Of a DNA stretch of 64,000 nt, positions 18,762 through 25,667 are shown piece after piece. Below the pieces are notes generated by a model. The model saw only the letters and a program-made list of their open reading frames with translations, did no database searches and had not been told where the DNA came from. This DNA is from Actinomycetota bacterium (GTDB lineage: Bacteria; Actinomycetota; Thermoleophilia; RBG-16-64-13). The number at the start of each line of letters is the position of its first letter. Within the stretch, counting starts at the first letter, position 1. The position numbers were made by a program, and so were the translations under genes. The stretch is taken from the NCBI GenBank assembly GCA_016278725.1, contig JADQBG010000013.1, positions 1 through 64,000 of the forward strand, read 5' to 3'.

Positions 18762-19388
18762 CTAGCCCCTTTGTCTCTCCACCTCCTCGCTCGACTCTTC
18801 CAGCAGAGTTGAAATCAGCTCCTCGACGCCCGCTCCCGTGCGGAAGCTAACGCGAAAGAGTTGTCCCCGGGGCCTCGATCCGCGCACCTGCTTTTCGGCG
18901 GCGGCGAGGGCATCCGGTGACGCCCGGTCGGCCTTGGTGAGCGCCACCAGGTCCGCCTGTTGGAGCTGTTGTTCGGTTATGTGTGCCATGTCGGGACCGA
19001 AAGCGTCCTCCCGATTGTTGGGATCGATCAGCAGAAGGATCCGGCCGGCCCGGATCCTTCCCAAGCGATCCGCCCCATCGACCGCAGCCTTGATCTCCCT
19101 GGGGATGACGATCCCCGCGGGCTCGGCCAGGACGTACTCCAGCCCTTCCCGGTAGAGTTCGTTGAGCGCCTTTGCGAAGCTCCCGGCCTCGCTGCAGCCG
19201 ATTCACCCACCGCCGATGCTCCGGACGGGAAACCGCTCCATTACGGCTTCGGTCTCCAACTGGACTTCGCCGGTGTCGTTGATGACCACGCCCGCCCGGC
19301 CCCCGCGGCGGGAGATCTCCTCAAGCGCTGCCAGAATCGCGGTCGACTTTCCCGCGCCCAGTACCCCGATGACCGATAGGACCTTCAC
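18762..19388 (-). CDS. Candidate selenocysteine-containing G3E GTPase (in-frame TGA at codon 62)
   Basis: A 208-residue CobW/HypB-type G3E GTPase if the in-frame TGA at 19203-19205 is read through. GTG 19388 overlaps the upstream stop. Visible: P-loop GVLGAGKST (8-16), NDTGE (37-41), AEPAG, a GTPase TKAD motif and a C-terminal FRVSFRTGAGVEEL stretch. TGA is codon 62 in SIGGG-TGA-IGC, exactly where the paralogue two genes upstream has GGGCICC. Reading frame and homology continue on both sides with no other stop. On the mRNA, GAGGCC (13 nt after TGA) can pair with GGC-G-CUC, leaving a 14-nt loop that begins with GG, a possible SECIS. Pseudogene or sequencing error is the alternative. Confidence 0.65.
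19203..19205 (-). other. In-frame TGA, candidate selenocysteine codon
   Basis: The codon aligns with the first Cys of the G3E metal motif (GGGCxCC). With Sec the local sequence is U-I-G-C, a UxxC motif like those of many redox selenoproteins; the middle Cys of the usual CxCC is Gly here. selA, selB, selD and tRNA-Sec are not in this window. Confidence 0.6.
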
Positions 19389-19903
19389 CGCTGGGGATCT
19401 CCTTTGTCGGGTTCGTTCTCGAACTGCGCCTGGAGTTGGGCTATGTAATCCTCGTCGTTCGCGAAGTCGTATTCGTCGAAGTACAGATGCTCGCGCTCCT
19501 TGACCACGCGCAGCCGGTGCTTCTCGGCCAGACTGTGCGCCGCCCCCAGAGTTGCCTGTTTGACCTCCTCTTCGGAGATGCCCTGAACTATGGAGTTGAT
19601 GGCGACGTAGAGGTCCTTGGCCGGTCCGCGGAGCTCGCCGTGGCTGGCCGCCGGGTGCTTCACCCCGATGGTGTCGGCTTTGAGCGTGCCCTGTGAGCAC
19701 ACCAGGTGGGACTTGATGTGTCCCACAAAACGCGCCCCCCGGTCTACGCAGTCCCGGGCGATCTCGTCCATCATCTCGCGCAGAAGTCCGGCGATTTCCT
19801 CTGCAGGAAGGGGTTCCTCCGCGTGCAGCTTGACCGCAACCCCGTAACCGCTGACACCGTGGTCCAGGTAACAGGCGTCGTCCAACAGTCCGTCGTCGGG
19901 CAA
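19385..19903 (-). CDS. Unrecognised protein between two G3E GTPase genes
   Basis: A 172-residue soluble protein that I do not recognise. The N-terminal part (DDACYLDHGVSGYGVAVKLH) looks like a beta-hairpin start. The middle holds potential ligand or active-site residues (GARFVGHIKSHLVCSQGTLK; GVKHPAASHGE), and the C-terminus is acidic and helical. GTG 19912 and TTG 19903 are both possible; AGGGAGG spaced 8 bases favours TTG 19903. It starts at the stop of the first G3E GTPase gene, and its own stop overlaps the second, so it is embedded in the operon and probably an accessory factor. Confidence 0.7.
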   Translation of the reverse strand: MPDDGLLDDACYLDHGVSGYGVAVKLHAEEPLPAEEIAGLLREMMDEIARDCVDRGARFVGHIKSHLVCSQGTLKADTIGVKHPAASHGELRGPAKDLYVAINSIVQGISEEEVKQATLGAAHSLAEKHRLRVVKEREHLYFDEYDFANDEDYIAQLQAQFENEPDKGDPQR

Positions 19904-19904
19904 G

Positions 19905-20546
19905 TCACTCACCTCCCTGCTGGGTAACCGGTGCGATCCGGTCGAGAAGCTGTTCGATCCCCTGACCGGTGGTCGCCGAAACGGCGATGAATTCGGCGGT
20001 GGGGATGACCTCGCGGGCCGCCGCTTGGGCAAATTCCAGCTGGGCCTTATCGACCGCGTCCGCCTTGGACACCGCCACGATGTCCGCGTCAGAGAGCTGC
20101 GCCGTGACCAGCCGGCCCATGAGTTCCGGATCGAGCAGCTCTTCGGGCCGGGTCGAATCAAACAGCACGATAACGGGGCCGGCTTCCACGGTTGCCGTCC
20201 TCCCGCTCATCTCGGCGGCGGCTTTCACCTGCCGGGGAATCGCCACGCCGGTGGGTTCGACGAGGACCAGATCGGGAGCGAAGGTACGGGCCAGGTCGGA
20301 GAGGGACTTGGCGAAGGTGGTGGCCACCTCGCAGCAGATGCAGCCTCCGCCGATGTCCTTGACCTTCATCCCCGACTCCTCCATCACCTTGCCGTCCACG
20401 GGAATCTCGCCGATCTCGTTGACCACCATGGCGATCTTGAGACCCCGTTCCTCGCTGAGGCGGCGGGAGAGTTGGAGCAGCAGGGTGGTTTTCCCGCTTC
20501 CGAGAAAGCCCGCAATCTGCACTACTCGCAATTTCTGTTTGGCCAT
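19905..20546 (-). CDS. CobW/HypB-type G3E GTPase
   Basis: A 213-residue metal-chaperone GTPase. Motifs: P-loop IAGFLGSGKTT (11-21), NEIGEI (43-48), the metal motif GGGCICC with Cys 69, 71 and 72, EPTGVAIP, and SKAD. The C-terminal CobW_C domain is missing, so it consists of the G domain alone, like HypB/UreG and CooC-neighbour proteins. Such GTPases deliver or load metal into metalloenzymes. Its closest neighbours are a VWA protein upstream (8-base gap) and the unknown protein plus a second G3E GTPase downstream. Confidence 0.88.
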   Translation of the reverse strand: MAKQKLRVVQIAGFLGSGKTTLLLQLSRRLSEERGLKIAMVVNEIGEIPVDGKVMEESGMKVKDIGGGCICCEVATTFAKSLSDLARTFAPDLVLVEPTGVAIPRQVKAAAEMSGRTATVEAGPVIVLFDSTRPEELLDPELMGRLVTAQLSDADIVAVSKADAVDKAQLEFAQAAAREVIPTAEFIAVSATTGQGIEQLLDRIAPVTQQGGE

Positions 20547-20554
20547 GCGTTCTC

Positions 20555-23209
20555 CTAAGCGGTCAGGTTGCGATAGATCCGGGGCAGCCGGGTCGGCAGG
20601 TGGGTGACGTTCTGGATGACCGTGTAGTGATACTCACCGAATAGGTCGTCCAGGTAGGCCGGACCTTTGGGGTCGACCGTAATGCAGAAGGCCTTGATCC
20701 CCTTGCGTCTGGCCTCGGCGAGCGCCATGCGGACGTCTTCGGTGGCATAGCGGACGTCGCCGTACCCCAAGTCGTACGGCCGGCCGTCGCTGAGGAGAAC
20801 CAGCAGGCGCGATTCGGCGGGCTCCCCGGCCAGGTGGTCGGCCGCATGCCGCAGGGCGGCCCCCAGGCGGGTGTACTCCCGCGGCTCGACGCCGCCGATG
20901 CGTCCGGCCACGCGCTCGCCGTAGTCCTCGTCGAATTCCTTGATGGTGAAGATGTCCACCCGGTGGCGGCCCTCGCTGCTGAAGCCCATGATGGCGTAGC
21001 GGTCGTCCAGGCGGTCGATGGCATTGGAAAGCAGCACCAGCCCCTGCTTCTCGACGTCGATAATGCGCCGGCCCTCCACCTTCTCGTCCGTGGAATCGCT
21101 CATGTCGAGCAGGAAGAGCACGGCAACGTCCCGCAACTTCTTGTCCCGCCTGATGTAGAGCTGATCGCTCATGGGAGCGCCCGCCGCCCGGTCCACCAGG
21201 GCGTCGGTCAGGGCGTCCACGTCCAGCTCGTCGCCGTCCGTCTGGCGGAAGTAGCGGCGAATGCGCTCGGGTTTCAGCCGCTCGAACTGCCGCTGGATCA
21301 GATGGACTTCGCCCGAATACTCCTCGAGGGTGTCCTCGGCGAAGGCGGCGCTGCCCGGAGGCAGCCGCCGGCAGCGGACCGTGATCCAATCCTTCTTGTA
21401 GTCGTCCGCCTCGTAATCCCACTCGTCGTATTTGAAGGTGCCGTGCCCCACCTCGTCGTCCGGAGGCGGCTCGTCCGCTAGGAACGGCTCATCCTCGCTC
21501 CCGTCGGTGTCCTTGAACATGATCTCCAGTTCCGGCATCACTTCCGCCGGGTGGAAACTCTCCGGCAGTTCCAAGCTCGAGCCGGGCGTTCCCAGGGTAA
21601 TCGTAGATTCGTCCCCTTCGCCGGCCTGTCCGGCTGCCAACTGCATGCCCAGGGGAAAGTGGTCGTGGAAGGGCGGGTAGGGGACCTCGGCCAGGTCGAA
21701 ATCCTTCATCCTGCGGGGAGAGCTGCCGTTCCCCTCGAGCCAGAGTTGCTCCATTTGCTCGAAGAGCTGCGCAGCCACCGCCAAGCTATCCTCCGGACCC
21801 GTGGACAACTCGCGCAAGGTCCTGGTGGTTTCAGTTATGAGGCGCAGATGGGCGTCGTCGGCCAGCAGGCGAATGCCAAAGGGCAGGGCCACGAGTTGGG
21901 CCCGCAGCGTGGCGGGGGTGAGGCCCACCCGCCGCTCGGTTGGAGGCAAGAACTCAGCATATATTTGCCGGAGGACCAGTTCCGCATCCTGCCGGAGGCC
22001 GGGAAGGGCATGAAAGAGCAGGTAGTCGATGCGGTGGTCCTCGGCGAGCCCGACGAGGAACCGCTCCAGCCGTCTCGATGCCTCCTCGTCGCCGGGCCGT
22101 CTTTTCTCGAGCAGTGCCGCGGCCAGACGTTCATCGCGGAAGCTGCCAAACCGGCTGTGCGCCGCGGAGTGAAGCGCCACCAGTTTGTAGAGCGCGAGCG
22201 GCGAGCGGCCCAGGCAGCCAAGCGTCGGACGGATGTGAATCGCCCGGCCGTTGTTGAACGCGGGCACGTCCGGAGGGATGGTCGTGGGGTCCAGCACGTC
22301 GAACATGCTTCGCACGGTAGCCGGCTCCCCCAGAAAGGCTTCGAGCAGCAGGCTGATCTTGCCCCTGAATGCCGAGAAGGAGGTCTGCCGGCAGAGCAAC
22401 TGCACGGCTTCATGGCTGCGCTTCGAACCGTACGACATGTAGAGGACCAGGTCCTCGTCGCGGGTGGCGACTTCCAGCCCCAGGTCGACCCACTCGTGCA
22501 GTTGTTCCACCGTCATTCCCGCGAGCAGTGCCGGGAGCGCCTGGAACATCCCCTTGACGGCGTGGCGGGAACGCTCTCCCACACGCTTGCCCAGCTCCCC
22601 CAGGACGGGAAGATCCTCGCGCGCCAGCCAGTGCGATCCCTGGCCCACCGCGCTAAGGAACCCCTTGGCGGCACGCCAGTCGGTGTCGAGCAGGAGCAAG
22701 GCCTCGGCATGCCAGTCACGCAGGAAGGCGAGGTCGCGCCGGGCAAGGACGACGGGCGCCTGCTCGAAGTAGGCAGATGCCAGATCGATGTCCCGCGTCA
22801 TTTCGACTCCGCGCGCGGTGACCTCGTTGAACTGCTCGGCGAGAAGGAGCGGTGCCAAGGACCTGGTCATCTGCAGGTAGGCTTGAACCAGGCGCGGGGA
22901 GCGGCGGGCCAGGACGGGTACGGTCTCGTGCACCTTCTCCCGGATCTCGGGGTTTTGCTCGAGTGAGTCGAGGCCCTCCAGGGCATCGGCGAGAAAGGAG
23001 CGCTTGTCCCGGAGGCGTTGAGGGGTCACATAGTCGGCCAGCTCCACCCAAAGGGCGAGGTCTTCGCTGGGCATGACCTGCAGATAGCCCGCCTGCGACT
23101 CCGCGAATCGGCCTACCTCCCCTTCCAGGGAAGTGGCCCGTGCGATCAGCTCATGCCGCTCTGCCGTGGTCTCGGCGGTGCCGGTGGTGTTCTGGACGTT
23201 GCCGCTCAC
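20555..23209 (-). CDS. VWA-domain protein of the NorD/CbbO type
   Basis: An 884-residue protein with a long helical N-terminal region and a C-terminal von Willebrand A domain (from about residue 690). The MIDAS metal site is intact: DMSDST (D-x-S-x-S), the Thr in YTRLGAAL and the Asp in LLSDGRP. NorD, CbbO and chelatase subunits have this layout and act with a MoxR-type AAA+ partner to insert metals or remodel enzymes. That partner is immediately upstream (23230-24132). GTG 23209 has only a modest GGAG. No nitric oxide reductase or RuBisCO gene is nearby, so the client is different. Confidence 0.88.
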   Translation of the reverse strand: MSGNVQNTTGTAETTAERHELIARATSLEGEVGRFAESQAGYLQVMPSEDLALWVELADYVTPQRLRDKRSFLADALEGLDSLEQNPEIREKVHETVPVLARRSPRLVQAYLQMTRSLAPLLLAEQFNEVTARGVEMTRDIDLASAYFEQAPVVLARRDLAFLRDWHAEALLLLDTDWRAAKGFLSAVGQGSHWLAREDLPVLGELGKRVGERSRHAVKGMFQALPALLAGMTVEQLHEWVDLGLEVATRDEDLVLYMSYGSKRSHEAVQLLCRQTSFSAFRGKISLLLEAFLGEPATVRSMFDVLDPTTIPPDVPAFNNGRAIHIRPTLGCLGRSPLALYKLVALHSAAHSRFGSFRDERLAAALLEKRRPGDEEASRRLERFLVGLAEDHRIDYLLFHALPGLRQDAELVLRQIYAEFLPPTERRVGLTPATLRAQLVALPFGIRLLADDAHLRLITETTRTLRELSTGPEDSLAVAAQLFEQMEQLWLEGNGSSPRRMKDFDLAEVPYPPFHDHFPLGMQLAAGQAGEGDESTITLGTPGSSLELPESFHPAEVMPELEIMFKDTDGSEDEPFLADEPPPDDEVGHGTFKYDEWDYEADDYKKDWITVRCRRLPPGSAAFAEDTLEEYSGEVHLIQRQFERLKPERIRRYFRQTDGDELDVDALTDALVDRAAGAPMSDQLYIRRDKKLRDVAVLFLLDMSDSTDEKVEGRRIIDVEKQGLVLLSNAIDRLDDRYAIMGFSSEGRHRVDIFTIKEFDEDYGERVAGRIGGVEPREYTRLGAALRHAADHLAGEPAESRLLVLLSDGRPYDLGYGDVRYATEDVRMALAEARRKGIKAFCITVDPKGPAYLDDLFGEYHYTVIQNVTHLPTRLPRIYRNLTA

Positions 23210-23229
23210 GCGCTTCGACTCCGCTCCTC

Positions 23230-24132
23230 TCAGGAGGGGAAGACCGTTTCAACGAGCTCTTGCAGAGTCTCCAGCATGTCCTCATCGTCGGTAAGTGGCT
23301 TGACCATGGCCGTCTCGGCGGCTCTGCGGGCCGGGACTCCCGCCTGGATCAGCCGGGAGGCGTACACGAGCAGGCGCGTCGAAACCCCTTCTTCTAGCCC
23401 GTGGTCACGCAGGTTGCGAACCATGGCCCCCAGTTCGACCAGCTGCTCCGCCAGTTCTCGGGTGGATCCGGTCTCCTCGACCAGGATCTCGGTTTCGACC
23501 GCCTTGGGCGGGTATTCGAAATCGAGGGCCATGAAACGCTGGCGGGTGGACTGCTTCAGGTCCTTGAGGATGCTCTGATAGCCGGGATTGAAACTGACCA
23601 CCAACATGAAGTCCGGATGGGCCTCGATCAGATGCCCCTTCTTCTCGATGGGCAAGATGCGCCGGTCGTCGCCCAGCGGGTGGATGATGACGGTCGTGTC
23701 CTTGCGCGCCTCGACCAGCTCGTCCAGATAGCAGATGGCGCCGTGGCGGACGGCCGCGGTCAGGGGCCCGTCGATCCACTTGGTCTCGTTCCCGATGAAG
23801 AGGTACCGGCCGACCAGATCGCTCGCCGTTAGGTCCTCGTGGCAGGCCACCGTCACCAGAGGGAGATCGAGCTTAAAGGCCATGTGCTCCAGGAAACGGG
23901 TCTTACCGCTACCGGTGGGCCCTTTGAGCATCACCGGCAGCTTGAGTTCGTGCGCCCGCTCGAATAACTCCACTTCGTCCCGGATGGGGCGGTAGTAGGG
24001 CTCCTCGGCGAGCCGGTAGTCCTCGAGGGAGAGTTCTTGCCCGGGGTGCAGACGTGTCTTCACGAAATTCACCAGCCCGTTGGGGGAGGACGGGGACAGT
24101 TGCTCGCATAAATGGCGCAGAGAAAACGCCAC
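23230..24132 (-). CDS. MoxR-family AAA+ ATPase (NorQ/CbbQ-like)
   Basis: A 300-residue AAA+ ATPase. Walker A is [16 protein letters not shown] (about 75-90) and Walker B is [19 protein letters not shown] supplies the sensor-1/MoxR signature. An N-terminal extension of about 60 residues precedes the ATPase. It forms the hexameric motor that would work with the adjacent VWA protein. GTG 24132 is preceded by TGGAG and by a promoter-like element. First gene of the six-gene minus-strand operon that ends with the MtaA-like methyltransferase. Confidence 0.9.
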   Translation of the reverse strand: MAFSLRHLCEQLSPSSPNGLVNFVKTRLHPGQELSLEDYRLAEEPYYRPIRDEVELFERAHELKLPVMLKGPTGSGKTRFLEHMAFKLDLPLVTVACHEDLTASDLVGRYLFIGNETKWIDGPLTAAVRHGAICYLDELVEARKDTTVIIHPLGDDRRILPIEKKGHLIEAHPDFMLVVSFNPGYQSILKDLKQSTRQRFMALDFEYPPKAVETEILVEETGSTRELAEQLVELGAMVRNLRDHGLEEGVSTRLLVYASRLIQAGVPARRAAETAMVKPLTDDEDMLETLQELVETVFPS

Positions 24133-24149
24133 GCCTCTGCGCTCCAGGA

Positions 24150-24157
24150 ATTGTATA
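24150..24157 (-). promoter_or_regulatory. Candidate -10 element of the MoxR operon
   Basis: On the minus strand TATACAAT occupies 24157-24150, about 18 bases before the MoxR start codon at 24132. An ATAGAC hexamer sits 17 bases further upstream as a weak -35. This suggests that the MoxR-VWA-G3E operon has its own promoter separate from larA. Confidence 0.4.
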
Positions 24158-24320
24158 GGCAGATTCGCCGGAGTCTATTCCTAATCGGCGGAGCGGTCGG
24201 CCTGCTCGGATTGGTGGATAGGGCCGGCGACGGATGGCGATGCATCGTCTTCTAGATTCATCCGGCCCGGCGGAGGCCCGGCCGCGGCCCGTCTCGCCCG
24301 CCGCCTCCCTGGATGGCATC

Positions 24321-25613
24321 CTAGAGCCGGGGAGCGGTGATCATGTCTCTATCCGGGACCCGAGGAACCGTCACCGTTCCGTCGGTGAGCAGCACGACGC
24401 TGGCCGAAGGACCCTTACGGAAGAGGGCCGCATCCACGGCCTTCTGCACGTCGGCGAAAGGCCGGATGAAGGCGGCCTCCATGTCCTCCGGAGGGATGCT
24501 GGTGACTCCCCAGATCTCAGCCTTCTTGGAGATGTGCGCCAGCCGCGCCGCCTTGTGGTAGCCCAGCACATACTCGCCCTTGATCGAATCGAGCACCGCC
24601 TGCGGGGAGGGCTGCTCCGCCAGGAGGTTGAAGAAGGTCTCGTCACCGATCCCGTGGCGGCATTTGCTCACCAGGATGAGAATGCCGTTTTCCTTGAGCA
24701 TGAGGGAGCCGTTCTCGATCGCCTTCTGCGACTGATAGAGGTCGTAGTCCATTGGATACGAAGCCACGGTGATGACGATGTCGGCGGCCTCGGGGACGTC
24801 GACCACATAGTGCATGTCCGCGTGCTCCACGGCATCCGCGAAGCTCTTCTCCAACTCGCCCGCGTGCACGGAGTGAATGCGGTGCTGCCGGTCTAGGACC
24901 ATCTGGATGGAGAAGATGGGCATGTTCCCGGTCTTCTCGCGGAAGATGGCGATACTTTCCACCATGTCTTCGTGAACGGGGTTGCCCTCGAGCGACAGGA
25001 TCTCGGCCTCCGGTTCGAGGGCAAGCCGGTGGTTTGCCTGCACCGTCTCGAAGCCGGCGACGCCCGGGAAGATCGATTTGCGTCCGCCGGTGTACCCCGC
25101 GAAGTAGTGGGGCTCCACCGAGTTGACCAGCACCAGCCTCTCCGCCTCGAGCACGCGGCGGTTGATCCAGAGCGGTACTCCTCGCGAGGTCTCGCCCAGG
25201 TACTCGAGCTCCTCCTTGTTGCGGGCGTCGTGCGCCCAGACGTGGCCGTACCAGTGAGTGCGCACAACGCGGCCCAGGATCTGCTCGAGCTCCTCCTCGC
25301 TCGGCGGCTGGTGGGTGCCGGTGGCTACCAGGAAATCGACGTCGTAGCCCTCGAGGTCCTCTTTGAGAATCTCGAGCAGTTTGGGCGTTGGGGTGGGCCG
25401 AGTGGCGTCGTTGACGATGAAGAGGATCTTGCCGTCGGAAGCGGCCAGGAACTCGGGAAAACTAGGCTGACCGTTGTGGGAGTCGAGAATCGAGTGCAGA
25501 TGGCCGGCCTCTTCGCGAACTCTTACCGTCTTGGGTTCGATGATGCTGCCCAGGCGGCGGCGATCGATCTTCAGCGGAACCGTTCCCATGTCCCAGCGGA
25601 CGTCTATGTACAT
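24321..25613 (-). CDS. larA: LarA-family nickel-dependent lactate racemase
   Basis: A 430-residue protein of the LarA (DUF2088) family, which racemises lactate or related 2-hydroxyacids with a nickel-pincer cofactor. Seen: NDATRPTP and VATGTHQPP in the N-terminal domain, and EPHYFAGYTGGRKSIFPGVA, with the Lys that attaches the pincer. Length is typical. larB, larC and larE, needed to make the cofactor, are not in the window. The upstream gene on the same strand encodes a D-lactate-dehydrogenase-like protein, which supports lactate as the substrate, although LarA paralogues with other substrates exist. Confidence 0.88.
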   Translation of the reverse strand: MYIDVRWDMGTVPLKIDRRRLGSIIEPKTVRVREEAGHLHSILDSHNGQPSFPEFLAASDGKILFIVNDATRPTPTPKLLEILKEDLEGYDVDFLVATGTHQPPSEEELEQILGRVVRTHWYGHVWAHDARNKEELEYLGETSRGVPLWINRRVLEAERLVLVNSVEPHYFAGYTGGRKSIFPGVAGFETVQANHRLALEPEAEILSLEGNPVHEDMVESIAIFREKTGNMPIFSIQMVLDRQHRIHSVHAGELEKSFADAVEHADMHYVVDVPEAADIVITVASYPMDYDLYQSQKAIENGSLMLKENGILILVSKCRHGIGDETFFNLLAEQPSPQAVLDSIKGEYVLGYHKAARLAHISKKAEIWGVTSIPPEDMEAAFIRPFADVQKAVDAALFRKGPSASVVLLTDGTVTVPRVPDRDMITAPRL

Positions 25614-25667
25614 CGTCTCGCCCCTTCGCTCATTGTCATCGTTCTGGCTCCCCTTGCTGCGCCCGCG

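Noticed and set aside
19203-19700. Treating the two halves of the second G3E GTPase as separate short genes or a simple frameshift
   Set aside because: Both halves are in the same frame with only one TGA between them and homology is continuous through it, so neither a frameshift nor two genes fits.
20555-24132. Calling the MoxR/VWA pair norQD or cbbQO
   Set aside because: No nitric oxide reductase or RuBisCO gene is in the window, so the specific names would imply an unsupported client.
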